A stretch of DNA of 64,000 nt from Ferrimonas balearica DSM 9799 (GCF_000148645.1 NC_014541.1:1178001-1242000); one strand, 5' to 3'; positions 1 through 9,244 are shown, counted from the first letter of the stretch. Translations and numbers: made by a program. The notes: generated by a model not told the origin, from the letters alone.

Positions 1-399
1 CGAGAGGTTGGTGATGGCTACTACGATCGCAGCTGGCAAGAGAGTATTCTCTTTAATGCTACACGCTACAATGGCTTCTGCATTCCGAGTGATGATGACT
101 ATAAACCGATGCTAGCTTATCATGCATTGGTTCACAAAGTGAAAGTCTCCAAGGATTACGAGCATAAGTTAGATTTAGATCTAGAAGGTATGTTCAAGTT
201 AGTGTCTAAGTTTCTTTCGGAACATAATTATAGTGTGACACTACCAAAAGATATTAGTGTTTATTTCCATTTTTCTAATTCAAGGGCTATTTCAAAATCA
301 ATATCAAGAGTTACAAAATATAATATAGCTGTTGTTAGAATTATTCGTCAGATCTTACTCGTCGATATAAGAGTTAAGCTTTCCAAGTTGATTAGATGA
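1..399 (+). CDS. polysaccharide-cluster protein, 5' end cut off by window
   Basis: The frame is open from base 1 to a TGA at 397-399, so the reading frame enters from outside the window; 132 residues are visible. The visible start has Gly-Asp-Gly-Tyr-Tyr and Trp-Gln-Glu-Ser motifs, then an alpha-helical middle and a basic C-terminus. I do not recognise the family with certainty; similar stretches occur in hypothetical proteins of O-antigen clusters. The stop lies one base before the ATG of the kinase-like gene, so the two are very probably co-transcribed and perhaps translationally coupled. Base composition is AT-rich, as in the next four genes. Function is not assigned. Confidence 0.7.
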   Translation, partial: REVGDGYYDRSWQESILFNATRYNGFCIPSDDDYKPMLAYHALVHKVKVSKDYEHKLDLDLEGMFKLVSKFLSEHNYSVTLPKDISVYFHFSNSRAISKSISRVTKYNIAVVRIIRQILLVDIRVKLSKLIR

Positions 400-400
400 A

Positions 401-1075
401 ATGTATCGAATTTATTATATATTCAGGGGTTTGGTAGGTTTTCTATTCTTATCAATAAATTTAAGAAAGAAAGGCTATTGTAAGGTTAGGCTTTTTAGAG
501 TCTCATCATGGCATCATGGCGTAAATTATTATACTTGTCAGTCAAGAAATGGTGAGAAGTTTTTTATAAAATCCTCTGGAATATACTCGGCAGCAGAGCG
601 AGAGTATCTCTGTTTGAAGAGAATAAGCTACATTACAAATAATCTTACGCCAGCCGTTTACCACTATATTGAGAGTGCTGTTGGTAGCTATGTAGTGATG
701 CAATATCTAGAGGGTGAATCAGTTAGTCAGCTGAACGTAAGCAAAGAAAATTTCTTAAATTTTTCTGTGAAAGTGGTAGAAACTTTAGAAAAAGCAAAAA
801 TCATACATCGTGATATTCGACCAGATAATTTAATTGTATGTGATGAGCGGGTCATTCTGATTGATTTTGGGTGGTCAGTAATTGGTGATAATAACTTCGA
901 TGACAGTCGCCACCTTGAAAGCCTAAAAACGCTTGGGGGGAACTATAAGCCTGGCTTGTTAAAATGGAACGATGCCTATTCACTGTCAATAATTCAAAAA
1001 GAAATATATGGCTACAGCTTTGATTTGCAAAGTGACTTTGAATATTGCGTAAAGCACCATGGTGTTACAAATTGA
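401..1075 (+). CDS. small protein-kinase-fold protein in O-antigen cluster
   Basis: The 224-residue protein has the core marks of a protein-kinase fold: a candidate ATP-binding Lys in FFIK near residue 50, a following Glu in AEREYL, a catalytic loop HRDIRPDNL near residue 137 and a metal-binding IDFGW near residue 155. It is shorter than typical Ser/Thr kinases and resembles the RIO/lipopolysaccharide-kinase group. By family it would move phosphate from ATP to a sugar or lipid-linked glycan rather than to protein; this is inference from the cluster. The gene starts one base after its upstream neighbour and overlaps the polymerase gene. A choline/aminoglycoside-kinase-like role is the main alternative. 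Confidence 0.8.
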   Translation: MYRIYYIFRGLVGFLFLSINLRKKGYCKVRLFRVSSWHHGVNYYTCQSRNGEKFFIKSSGIYSAAEREYLCLKRISYITNNLTPAVYHYIESAVGSYVVMQYLEGESVSQLNVSKENFLNFSVKVVETLEKAKIIHRDIRPDNLIVCDERVILIDFGWSVIGDNNFDDSRHLESLKTLGGNYKPGLLKWNDAYSLSIIQKEIYGYSFDLQSDFEYCVKHHGVTN

Positions 1076-2238
1076 AGTCGTTAAGTAAGACTGGTGATGG
1101 GATTCCAGCCGAACGGTTTTCTTTTATAAAGATCTTTATCTTCATTTTGATCTTTGAAGTCGTTGTCGGCGGAGGCGGAAGGTTGTTAGACATTGGCGCC
1201 GTTTCACCGCGGATGCTATTATTTTCATTGTCGCTTCTTTTGTCATTTCTATTGATTTTGATTAAGCTTAAAATCAATAGAAACTCTGTAATTATAACTT
1301 CGATATACTTTTTTTATATCGCATATTCATCTCTTGTTGGCGTCGCAAGGATGAATGATATAAATTTGATAGTCCAAGACGTAAAGCCATTATTGTATTT
1401 TCTTTTATTTCCATTTGTTTACTATTTCAAAGAAATATTCTTTAACCTGATATTTAGCGCGATAAAAATTGGTGCTCCTATTATGGGGGCGTGTTATCTA
1501 GTTGCCTTTTATTTACTTAATTCTGGTTTGGTTCCTTTCTCTGCCATTTATGTCATTAATGAAAGTGGAGAGTTTTTCTTTAGAGGAGAGTCTGCATTCG
1601 TTTATAAGGGATTTATCTATCTTATAATTGGATGCTTTCTTTATCTAATTGGTGACTCAAAATTACAAAAACTAATAGGATTGTGCCTTTTGGTTCCTAT
1701 TTATCTTTTGTATACAAGGGGCTTTCTTATTTCCTTGGCGTTCGGTATTTTCTTTTTTTACTGGATTAGGAACCAAAGCCTAGATCGTATCAAGTTGTTT
1801 TTTGCGGCGCTGATAATGCCGATGCTTGTTATGTTATATATATCAGGTATCGAAAGAGGCGAGGGTGACTCTAAACGAATTAACGATTTAATATTTTTGT
1901 GGGATAGCTTTTCTGATGTTTCTACAATTATAGTTGGTAACGGATTTGGCAGTCTTATTTCTGGCAACTTAAAGATTGAAGTGGCGTTACTTGAAGTACT
2001 TTATAAGTCTGGACTAGTTGGTCTGGCTTTCTGGATGATTCTGATTTTCATCCAATTAATATGGTATCAACTAATTAAAGTTAAATGTATAGACGATCAT
2101 GCTATGATTTCTATCGTTGTTATTCTCTATGTTCAGAGCTTATTCAACCCATATATAAATAACTCTATCGGAATGCTTTTCTTAATGGTTTCATTTTGTT
2201 ATTTCGATCATAGGAAGAGTCAAACCGATGATAAATAA
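1045..2238 (+). CDS. O-antigen polymerase/ligase-like membrane protein (Wzy type)
   Basis: The protein (about 390 residues) is almost entirely hydrophobic helices, roughly ten membrane segments, with a longer periplasmic loop around residues 150-190 and a second near 270-300. This pattern with low sequence conservation is typical of Wzy polymerases and WaaL-type ligases, which act on undecaprenyl-linked O-units on the periplasmic side. Its place among glycosyltransferases favours Wzy. The start is uncertain: TTG at 1045 overlaps the kinase gene by 31 bases, TTG at 1072 would nearly remove the overlap, and no ATG fits well. The 3' end overlaps the next gene by 11 bases. AT-rich. Confidence 0.8.
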   Translation: MRKAPWCYKLKSLSKTGDGIPAERFSFIKIFIFILIFEVVVGGGGRLLDIGAVSPRMLLFSLSLLLSFLLILIKLKINRNSVIITSIYFFYIAYSSLVGVARMNDINLIVQDVKPLLYFLLFPFVYYFKEIFFNLIFSAIKIGAPIMGACYLVAFYLLNSGLVPFSAIYVINESGEFFFRGESAFVYKGFIYLIIGCFLYLIGDSKLQKLIGLCLLVPIYLLYTRGFLISLAFGIFFFYWIRNQSLDRIKLFFAALIMPMLVMLYISGIERGEGDSKRINDLIFLWDSFSDVSTIIVGNGFGSLISGNLKIEVALLEVLYKSGLVGLAFWMILIFIQLIWYQLIKVKCIDDHAMISIVVILYVQSLFNPYINNSIGMLFLMVSFCYFDHRKSQTDDK

Positions 2239-3049
2239 AGCTATATGTGTAGTTCTATATAATATTAACGCTAGCCAATCAAATACCATTACTTCATTAA
2301 TTAAGAATGCTAGTGGGCTTAAAGAGTATCAGGTTTTCATCTACACGAATGGAAACTGCTTAATTGATGTTTCGTTTTCTTCTGATATAAGCGTGACGAT
2401 CAAGAATAATTTTAATAATCTATACTTGGCCGAAAACTATCGAGATGCCTTATCCAAATGTGTTGATTTAAGTCTGGATTGGATAGTATTTCTTGATCAT
2501 GATACTTCACTCACTTCTCAATTTTTTGAATCGTTAAACAATCAAATTCTTGAAAATAATGGAGAAGTCGCAATATATCCTAAGATATATTGCAAGGGCC
2601 AACAATTTTCGCCAAAAGAACTCCGTTTTGGCTTCCCGTTTAAGAATATTGATGCTGGTGAGCACTACCTGAAAGACTATGTGGCAATAAATTCAGGTTC
2701 TGCTTATCGAGTTGACTTCCTTCATAACTCAGAAGCTATTGATTCTAGATTCCCACTAGACTATTTAGACTATGTTATATGTAGTCATGTCACGCGATCT
2801 AGTAATTATAAAGTTTCAGTTTTAAATACTATAATCGATCACGATCTCTCCGTCAGTCATAATGAGAGAATTTCAGAATTTAGGGCAAATAGTATTTTGA
2901 ATTCTGAAAGAGAGTTTTTCACTCATTTTAGAAGCCGTTTTGAAATACTACTATATAAGCTTGCCCTAGTAAAAAGGCTAATGAGATCTATCTTTGACAA
3001 TAACTATCTATATTCTTCTTCAGATATAATTAAGTATATATTAAAGTGA
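2228..3049 (+). CDS. family 2-like glycosyltransferase
   Basis: The 273-residue cytoplasmic protein begins with a beta-strand/Asn-rich segment typical of rhamnosyltransferase-like GT2 enzymes and carries an acidic metal-binding motif in the stretch FLDHDTSL near residue 95 (DHD in place of DXD). It would add a sugar from a nucleotide donor to the growing O-unit on the inner membrane face; donor and acceptor cannot be told, though the adjacent rml genes make dTDP-rhamnose a candidate. It overlaps the polymerase gene by 11 bases and the next glycosyltransferase by four (GTGA), so it sits inside one operon. AT-rich codon use, unlike the rml genes downstream. Confidence 0.8.
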   Translation: MINKAICVVLYNINASQSNTITSLIKNASGLKEYQVFIYTNGNCLIDVSFSSDISVTIKNNFNNLYLAENYRDALSKCVDLSLDWIVFLDHDTSLTSQFFESLNNQILENNGEVAIYPKIYCKGQQFSPKELRFGFPFKNIDAGEHYLKDYVAINSGSAYRVDFLHNSEAIDSRFPLDYLDYVICSHVTRSSNYKVSVLNTIIDHDLSVSHNERISEFRANSILNSEREFFTHFRSRFEILLYKLALVKRLMRSIFDNNYLYSSSDIIKYILK

Positions 3050-3759
3050 AAATATCAGTATGTCTTGCAAGCTATAATGGTGAGAGATATATAGCCGAGC
3101 AAATTAATAGTATTCTTGGGTGTTTACGAGATCAGGATGAGCTAATTGTTTCTGATGATGGGTCTAGTGATTCAACATGGAATATTGTTAGTTCAATAAA
3201 GGATGTTAGAATTAGGCTTGTAGCTAGTAACTCTAGATCTGTTGTTGGTAACTTTAAAAATGCGGTTAGCGAAGCTAGTGGTGATATCATAATACTATGT
3301 GACCAAGATGATGTTTGGAAATCAGACCGTGTAAGTTCGATTCTAGAGCATCATCAAAATCATGGAGTAGTGGTTTGTAATGCGGAGTTTTGTGATAAGG
3401 AATTATCTCCGAAAGGTTATACCATATTTGATGTTTATAGGCCGACAAATAGTTTAATAAAGATATTCTATTCCAATATTTTTGTTGGATGCACCATGTC
3501 TTTCGATTGTAAATATAAAACCGTTTTTGAATACATGCCTAATAATACGCCAATGCATGATTGGTTATTAGGATTGATCGGCATGTATAAGAATGACGTC
3601 TTTTATGAGACGAGGCCTCTTTTTCTATTTAGAAGGCATGACCTTAATGCTTCGACGACTGGAAGTTTATCTGCACAAAAACTGTTCAAAAGAGTAAAGG
3701 ACAGATTTGGGTTATTGTTAGGATTCATGAGAATCGTGACTTTACATCGCATTGATTAA
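3046..3759 (+). CDS. family 2 glycosyltransferase
   Basis: The 237-residue protein is a clear GT2 enzyme: an N-terminal [15 protein letters not shown] segment, SDDGSSD near residue 40 binding the nucleotide sugar, and a CDQDDVW metal motif near residue 87. Related proteins are often rhamnosyltransferases acting on undecaprenyl-linked glycans. The start is a GTG at 3046 whose last bases form the TGA of the preceding gene (GTGA overlap). It is the last strongly AT-rich gene before rmlA, which begins 11 bases after its stop. Confidence 0.88.
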   Translation: MKISVCLASYNGERYIAEQINSILGCLRDQDELIVSDDGSSDSTWNIVSSIKDVRIRLVASNSRSVVGNFKNAVSEASGDIIILCDQDDVWKSDRVSSILEHHQNHGVVVCNAEFCDKELSPKGYTIFDVYRPTNSLIKIFYSNIFVGCTMSFDCKYKTVFEYMPNNTPMHDWLLGLIGMYKNDVFYETRPLFLFRRHDLNASTTGSLSAQKLFKRVKDRFGLLLGFMRIVTLHRID

Positions 3760-3770
3760 AGAGAAACGTA

Positions 3771-4649
3771 ATGAGAAAAGGTATTATTTTAGCAGGTGGT
3801 AGTGGAACCCGGTTATATCCGTTGACTAAGGTTGTTAGCAAACAGTTGATGCCTATCTACGACAAGCCGATGATCTACTACCCGATTGCTACTTTGATGG
3901 TGTCCGGCATTAAAGAGATTCTGATCATTGCGACTCCCGAAGAGTTACCTCGCTTTGAGGCCCTGTTGGGTGACGGCTCCGAGTGGGGGGTGCGCTTTGA
4001 ATACGTTGCGCAACCGTCACCGGATGGCTTGGCTCAGGCTTTCTTACTGGGCGAATCCTTTATTGGTGATGATAATGTCGCGCTGGTTCTCGGTGACAAC
4101 CTCTTTTATGGCCATGACTTATCTACCTCCTTGCGTCGTGCAGCCAACAAGGCTGAGGGAGCTACGGTATTTGGCTACCATGTAGCGGATCCGAAAGCTT
4201 ACGGTGTGGTCGAGTTTGATGAAAATCGCAAAGCGATCTCCATCGAAGAAAAACCAGCGGTACCGAAATCTAACTACGCCGTGCCTGGGCTCTACTTCTT
4301 CGACCGCCGTGTTGTTGACTTTGCTAAGCAGGTGAAGCCCTCTGCTCGTGGGGAACTTGAGATTACCGATGTCATTGACGCCTACCTCTCACGTAATGAA
4401 TTGGAAGTTGAGGTAATGGGGCGTGGTACCGCCTGGTTGGACACCGGCACCCACGATAGTCTGTTGCAAGCCGCTTCGTTTATCGAAACCATTGAGAAAC
4501 GTCAGGGCCTCAAGGTGTGTTGTCCTGAAGAGGTGGCATTCCGGATGGGCTATATCGATGACGCGCAACTGCGAAAGTTGGCCATGCCTCTGCAAAAGAG
4601 TGGCTACGGCAAGTACCTGCTCGATGTGCTGGAAAGTACAGTTTTTTAA
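3771..4649 (+). CDS. rmlA: glucose-1-phosphate thymidylyltransferase RmlA
   Basis: RmlA joins dTTP and glucose-1-phosphate to dTDP-glucose, the first step to dTDP-L-rhamnose. The 292-residue length is that of the family. The nucleotide-binding signature LAGGSGTRL lies at residues 7-15, followed by [16 protein letters not shown] and the sugar-phosphate loop with VLGDN near residue 107; EEKP near residue 162 is also conserved. ATG at 3771 has a short purine-rich stretch (agagaaacgta) before it. It opens the rmlA-C-D-B block, which has higher GC than the glycosyltransferases before it. Confidence 0.97.
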   Translation: MRKGIILAGGSGTRLYPLTKVVSKQLMPIYDKPMIYYPIATLMVSGIKEILIIATPEELPRFEALLGDGSEWGVRFEYVAQPSPDGLAQAFLLGESFIGDDNVALVLGDNLFYGHDLSTSLRRAANKAEGATVFGYHVADPKAYGVVEFDENRKAISIEEKPAVPKSNYAVPGLYFFDRRVVDFAKQVKPSARGELEITDVIDAYLSRNELEVEVMGRGTAWLDTGTHDSLLQAASFIETIEKRQGLKVCCPEEVAFRMGYIDDAQLRKLAMPLQKSGYGKYLLDVLESTVF

Positions 4650-4670
4650 CATTCGGATTCTGAGTGGACT

Positions 4671-5216
4671 ATGAAGTTTATTAAAACCCATATTGCGGAT
4701 GTCGTGATCATCGAACCGAAGGTTTTTGGTGATGACCGCGGCTTTTTTATGGAAACCTTCCGAACTGAAGAGTTTAACAAGCATTGCGCTGTCCGTGAGT
4801 TTGTTCAGGAAAACCACAGTAAGTCTGCTAAGGGCGTGCTGCGGGGTTTGCACTACCAGACTGAAAATACTCAGGGAAAACTGGTACGTGTTGTCAGCGG
4901 TGCCGTTTTTGATGTGGCCGTTGACATGCGCGAGTCGTCGCCGACGTTCGGACAATGGGTTGGTGTTGAACTGTCTGCAGAGAATAAACGCCAACTTTGG
5001 GTGCCTGAAGGCTTTGCTCATGGTTTCTACGTGATGACCGACGAAGCCGAGTTCGTTTATAAGTGCACCGATGTTTATAACCCCAACGCGGAAGTTTCTC
5101 TGCGCTGGGACGACCCGGCCCTGAATATTGAGTGGCCGATTACCGTGGAACAACAACCTTCGTTGTCTGGAAAAGATACCGAAGGGCTTCTGTTCAAAGA
5201 TGCCCCGAAGTTTTAA
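4671..5216 (+). CDS. rmlC: dTDP-4-dehydrorhamnose 3,5-epimerase RmlC
   Basis: RmlC performs the double epimerisation of dTDP-4-keto-6-deoxyglucose. The 181-residue protein is a single cupin-type jelly roll. It shows the family hallmarks GDDRGFFMETF near residue 20, the RGLHYQ segment with the catalytic His near residue 62, and VPEGFAHGFY near residue 117. It starts 21 bases after rmlA and ends 12 bases before rmlD, consistent with one transcript. Confidence 0.97.
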   Translation: MKFIKTHIADVVIIEPKVFGDDRGFFMETFRTEEFNKHCAVREFVQENHSKSAKGVLRGLHYQTENTQGKLVRVVSGAVFDVAVDMRESSPTFGQWVGVELSAENKRQLWVPEGFAHGFYVMTDEAEFVYKCTDVYNPNAEVSLRWDDPALNIEWPITVEQQPSLSGKDTEGLLFKDAPKF

Positions 5217-5228
5217 GAGGGAGGGCAC

Positions 5229-6140
5229 ATGAAAGTTTTGGTTACTGGTAAGGGTGGACAGCTGGCCTACGAACTGTCTCAAACCCTGCCTGAAGGTGTT
5301 GAGCTGGTTAGTTTCTCTGCGCAGGAGTTGGACATCACAGACCGTGAAGCCGTCATTGCCCGGTTTGAAGAAGTGCAGCCGGATGTGGTGATCAATGCGG
5401 CTGCCTACACTGCGGTCGATAAAGCGGAATCTGATCAAAAGATGGCGTATGCCGTGAACGAGTCAGGAGCTGAAAATCTCGCACTCGCTTGTCGTCAGTG
5501 GTCTGCCAAATTGGTACACATCAGCACCGATTTCGTTTTTGACGGCCGCAGTACCACCCCTTATCAGCCTGAAGATGCGCCCAATCCGCTGAACGTATAC
5601 GGGGCATCTAAACTTGCAGGTGACAATAAGGTCTCTGAAGTACTGGGTCAGAATGCGGTAATTGTTCGTACTGCCTGGGTGTATTCATGCTTTGGCAATA
5701 ACTTTGTTAAGACCATGATTCGCCTGATGGCAGAGAAAGAACAATTGGGCATTATCTATGACCAGGTAGGAACACCGACCTGGGCGAAAGGGTTGGCTCA
5801 ACTGAGCTGGCGTTTGGCTGAGCAGTTGGCCAGCGGAAACCTGCCAAGAGAAGAGGTGCCGGAACATCAGGCGCTGATGTTGCATTGGACCGATGCTGGT
5901 GTGGCATCTTGGTTTGATTTCGCGGTAGCCATTCAAGAGTTGGCGCTTGAGAAAGGACTGCTCGATAAATCTATTCCGGTACGGCCAATTCCTGCTTCGG
6001 CGTATCCAACTCCAGCTAAGCGCCCTGCATTCAGCGTGATCGATAAGTCACTGACCGAAACCACCACAGGAAAATGCACGATCCATTGGCGTGCTCAACT
6101 CTCTAACATGCTCGATGAGTTAAAAGCTCTGAGCTTGTAA
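5229..6140 (+). CDS. rmlD: dTDP-4-dehydrorhamnose reductase RmlD
   Basis: RmlD reduces dTDP-4-keto-rhamnose to dTDP-L-rhamnose with NAD(P)H. The 303-residue protein is a short-chain reductase with the cofactor loop TGKGGQLAYEL at residues 6-16 (the family usually has GxxGQLG), AAYTAVDKAE near residue 63, STDFVFDG near residue 100 and a YGASK catalytic pair near residues 128-132. A strong Shine-Dalgarno sequence (gagggaggg) precedes ATG 5229. It lies between rmlC and rmlB. Confidence 0.96.
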   Translation: MKVLVTGKGGQLAYELSQTLPEGVELVSFSAQELDITDREAVIARFEEVQPDVVINAAAYTAVDKAESDQKMAYAVNESGAENLALACRQWSAKLVHISTDFVFDGRSTTPYQPEDAPNPLNVYGASKLAGDNKVSEVLGQNAVIVRTAWVYSCFGNNFVKTMIRLMAEKEQLGIIYDQVGTPTWAKGLAQLSWRLAEQLASGNLPREEVPEHQALMLHWTDAGVASWFDFAVAIQELALEKGLLDKSIPVRPIPASAYPTPAKRPAFSVIDKSLTETTTGKCTIHWRAQLSNMLDELKALSL

Positions 6141-6166
6141 GCCAGTCAAAGATAGAATTTGCACTC

Positions 6167-7264
6167 ATGAAAAATAATACACTCTTGGTTACCGGTGGCG
6201 CTGGATTTATTGGCGCTAACTTCGTTCTTTACTGGCTGGAGCAGCATAAATCGGATCGCGTTATTGTTTTGGACGCGCTGACCTACGCCGGTAATCGCGC
6301 GAATCTGGAAGCGGTTGAAGGCAACCCGAATTTCCGTTTTGTCCATGGCGACATTTGCGATACGGCACTGGTGGAAAGTTTGCTTCGGGATGAAGGTGTG
6401 AACACGCTGGTGCATTTTGCGGCCGAGTCCCACGTTGATCGCTCCATCACTGGGCCGGATGCCTTTATTGAAACCAACATTATCGGCACTTACAGCCTGC
6501 TCAAGGCCAGTAAGAAGGTTTGGATTGATGAACCCAAGGCTGCCGGGCAGGTGCCTGTAGAGCACCGATTCCATCATGTTTCTACCGATGAGGTATACGG
6601 CACGCTGGAGAAGGACGAAGCGCCGTTCAAGGAAACCAACCAATACCAGCCGAATTCTCCGTACTCAGCAAGTAAAGCTGCTTCAGATCATCTGGTACGG
6701 GCCTACCATCATACGTATGGATTGGAGGTCACCACCTCTAACTGTTCCAACAACTACGGGCCATTCCACTTTCCAGAGAAGCTGATTCCGTTGGTTGTGA
6801 CCAACATTCTTCACGATAAGCCGCTGCCAATTTATGGTGATGGCCAACAAATTCGGGATTGGCTGTATGTAGAAGACCATGCGCGTGGTATCGAGTTGGT
6901 TCTCAATCAAGGTCAGGTTGGTGAAAACTACAATATCGGTGGCCACAATGAGTGGGCAAACATCGATATTGTTAAACTCATTTGCATGCAAATGAACCAA
7001 GCGTTCAAGTCAAATCCTAAACTTATCGAAAAGTTCCCATTGGCAACCAATGCGGCAAAAGGATCGTCTGAAGAACTGATTGTTTATGTCACTGACCGTG
7101 CTGGTCATGACCGTCGTTACGCGATTGACGCCACTAAAACACAGAATGAGCTTGGCTACGAGCCGGTAGAGAGTTTCGAAACCGGTTTTTCTAAGACATT
7201 GCAATGGTATCTAGATAACGCACCTTGGTGGCAAGCTATCATCGATGGCACCTATAGAAAATAA
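6167..7264 (+). CDS. rmlB: dTDP-glucose 4,6-dehydratase RmlB
   Basis: RmlB converts dTDP-glucose to dTDP-4-keto-6-deoxyglucose, the second rhamnose step. The 365-residue extended SDR protein has the NAD loop GGAGFIGANF at residues 9-18, the active-site segment STDEVYGTL near residue 135 and YSASKAASDH near residue 165. The order here is rmlA-C-D-B with rmlB last, 26 bases after rmlD, whereas enterobacterial clusters usually begin with rmlB. A glycosyltransferase follows after 11 bases. Confidence 0.97.
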   Translation: MKNNTLLVTGGAGFIGANFVLYWLEQHKSDRVIVLDALTYAGNRANLEAVEGNPNFRFVHGDICDTALVESLLRDEGVNTLVHFAAESHVDRSITGPDAFIETNIIGTYSLLKASKKVWIDEPKAAGQVPVEHRFHHVSTDEVYGTLEKDEAPFKETNQYQPNSPYSASKAASDHLVRAYHHTYGLEVTTSNCSNNYGPFHFPEKLIPLVVTNILHDKPLPIYGDGQQIRDWLYVEDHARGIELVLNQGQVGENYNIGGHNEWANIDIVKLICMQMNQAFKSNPKLIEKFPLATNAAKGSSEELIVYVTDRAGHDRRYAIDATKTQNELGYEPVESFETGFSKTLQWYLDNAPWWQAIIDGTYRK

Positions 7265-7275
7265 AAGAATTTATT

Positions 7276-8037
7276 ATGATATACGTGTCAACCGTGTCTC
7301 ACGGACATGGCAAGTTGATATCCGATCTTCAATGTCTTTGTTCATTAAATAAATCCGATTCTATTCGGGTTGTCATTGTCGACAATGTTGGAGAGTCTGA
7401 GCTGAAAGAGTATTGTCAGTTGAATCAAATTGACTATATTTGTAATGACTCAGCAAAGGGGTTCGGAGAGAACAATAATCTTGCATTCGACTACGTTTCT
7501 AGTAAATACAACCCTGAAAGGAATGACAAGTTTCTTGTTCTTAATCCTGATGTGTGTGTTGAGGATGGCGTAATAATTGACTTGTCTAAGCAAATGGATG
7601 AGCTCAAGTCAGAAGTCGCAACGATTAATTTATTTAAGGATGATAGATATTCGGTCCCTGATAATTCTGTTAGGAAGTTTCCGACCCTATTAGACCTTTC
7701 TCGTTCTTTTGTTGGGTTGAAAAACAACACGATAATCGATAAGTCTAAGTTAAAGACTCCATCGGTTGTCGATTGGGCTGCAGGTTCATTTTTAATGTTT
7801 TCTTGTGAGCATTATCGGAGTCTTCAAGGATTCGATAGCATGTACTTTATGTACTGTGAAGATGTCGATATATGCTATAGATCTACTCGGGCTGGTATGC
7901 CTGTAACGATTTTCCCTGAACTGAAGGGCTTGCACCTGGCAAGTCATGCTAATAGAAATGTTTTTTCAAAGCATTTTTACTGGCATGTTTCTAGCGCCTT
8001 AAAGTTTCTCATGAGAAAAAATGGCATAGCGTTTTAG
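7276..8037 (+). CDS. rhamnosyltransferase-type GT2 glycosyltransferase
   Basis: The 253-residue protein resembles WbbL/RfbF-type rhamnosyltransferases: a VIVDNVGESELK segment near residue 34, NPDVCVEDG near residue 91 (metal site), WAAGSFLMF near residue 163 and MYCEDVDICYRSTRAG near residue 190 with the usual Glu-Asp catalytic pair. It directly follows rmlB, so dTDP-rhamnose is the likely donor. Base use returns to AT-rich, so the rml block sits between two AT-rich glycosyltransferase segments. It is the last gene of this operon; a perfect hairpin follows. Confidence 0.9.
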   Translation: MIYVSTVSHGHGKLISDLQCLCSLNKSDSIRVVIVDNVGESELKEYCQLNQIDYICNDSAKGFGENNNLAFDYVSSKYNPERNDKFLVLNPDVCVEDGVIIDLSKQMDELKSEVATINLFKDDRYSVPDNSVRKFPTLLDLSRSFVGLKNNTIIDKSKLKTPSVVDWAAGSFLMFSCEHYRSLQGFDSMYFMYCEDVDICYRSTRAGMPVTIFPELKGLHLASHANRNVFSKHFYWHVSSALKFLMRKNGIAF

Positions 8038-8046
8038 CTTTATGTC

Positions 8047-8079
8047 GGACAGCATGACTTGTTATTGGTCATGCTGTCC
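8047..8079. terminator. long perfect hairpin between convergent genes
   Basis: GGACAGCATGAC at 8047-8058 is exactly inverted at 8068-8079 with a nine-base loop. It lies in the 52-base gap between the convergent glycosyltransferase and lipoprotein genes. There is no real T tract on either side, so it may be a bidirectional transcript-end stabiliser rather than a classical intrinsic terminator. Confidence 0.6.
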
Positions 8080-8089
8080 AGAGTTAACG

Positions 8090-9244
8090 CTATCGAATTA
8101 TCCTTAAGTCGCAAGTTGACCCAGACTTTATCTCTATGTGACCAAGATCTGGAGTCGATTTTTCATCTGTGAGAGCTATAAACTCAACGTTGCCGACAGT
8201 AGCTTTTGTAATACCAGTATCTAATAATGCTTTAGTTTCTGATGTCCCTTCAAAACAGGAGTTTAGTGTGAATCTGGTTTGTTCAACGCCGGTCTCATAT
8301 GTCAAGACTTCAGCGCTATAAGAGATAGAGTTCATGAAGCTTTCTGAGTTTAGGCTTTGAAAGTCTAGCGTTGAGTTTTTATAGTAGACATTGTTGAACG
8401 ACGCCAAGCTTTCTCCAGAAGCGTTGTTCCCTATCTGGTTGAGAGCAAAGGTGTTATTACTTATGTTTAGGTACTCTGATATTGAACCGGTGTTGAGATC
8501 TGGAATTGTATTTTCAGAGTCTTTTGTGGATATTCCATTGTATCCGTTGGATAAGAAAAGGTTACGCCTAACTAAGATAGAGCGATTTGTTTTTAATTCG
8601 TAATCAATCAGCTGGATCCCATCACTACCGTTGGCCGATATAATGTTGTTCCTGATGTCAATAATAATTTCTTCATCATTGTCAGTAGGGTGAAGGCGTA
8701 TTTCAATTCCATCATCTTTTGATCTTGATATGAAGTTGTTGTTGATGAGGGCGTTTGTGCTTTGATCTAGGTCGATGGCATCATCAAAGTTATCGTAGAA
8801 ATTACTGTTTGATAACGTTAAGCTACCACCCTCCATGTCGATTCCATCAACAGTGTGGTGTATGATTACATCAGATATAAATAACTCCGAGTTTGAAGTT
8901 ATTCCATCATCTGCATTTGTAACTGAAAGGTGAGAAATGGATATGTTCTCACTGTCGTAAATTGAAAACCCATAGTCTTCACCAGTGCTAATCACTACAC
9001 TTTCACTGCTTTCTCCAATTATAGACAGGTCCGCTTTATTGTTAATGACAATGCTATCACTGTAAGTGCCAGAAGCAATTTTGATTTCATCACCTTGCGC
9101 TGAAGCATCAATAGCCTCTTGTATTGTCCGATAGTCCTGTGGAACTAACAACACTCTAGAGCCGTTGGCATGATCCTCACCTTGATCACAGCCAAGTAAC
9201 AAAGGGAGTATGGCTAAGTATAATGCGTTTTTTGCGCTGCTCAT
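8090..9244 (-). CDS. lipoprotein with right-handed parallel beta-helix
   Basis: The 384-residue protein begins with a lipoprotein signal ending in LLLGC (Cys19), so it should be anchored to a membrane. After the segment DYRTIQEAIDASAQGDEIKIASGTY it contains repeated short strands with Asn/Asp turns (SIIGESSE, ISISHLSVTNADDGI, SNFYDNFDDAIDLD), the pattern of right-handed parallel beta-helix proteins such as NosD or pectate-lyase folds. No catalytic set of a known polysaccharide lyase is evident, so binding or modification of surface glycan is only a guess. It stands on the opposite strand to its neighbours and has AT-rich codon use, so it may have entered with the O-antigen cluster. Confidence 0.85.
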   Translation of the reverse strand: MSSAKNALYLAILPLLLGCDQGEDHANGSRVLLVPQDYRTIQEAIDASAQGDEIKIASGTYSDSIVINNKADLSIIGESSESVVISTGEDYGFSIYDSENISISHLSVTNADDGITSNSELFISDVIIHHTVDGIDMEGGSLTLSNSNFYDNFDDAIDLDQSTNALINNNFISRSKDDGIEIRLHPTDNDEEIIIDIRNNIISANGSDGIQLIDYELKTNRSILVRRNLFLSNGYNGISTKDSENTIPDLNTGSISEYLNISNNTFALNQIGNNASGESLASFNNVYYKNSTLDFQSLNSESFMNSISYSAEVLTYETGVEQTRFTLNSCFEGTSETKALLDTGITKATVGNVEFIALTDEKSTPDLGHIEIKSGSTCDLRIIR

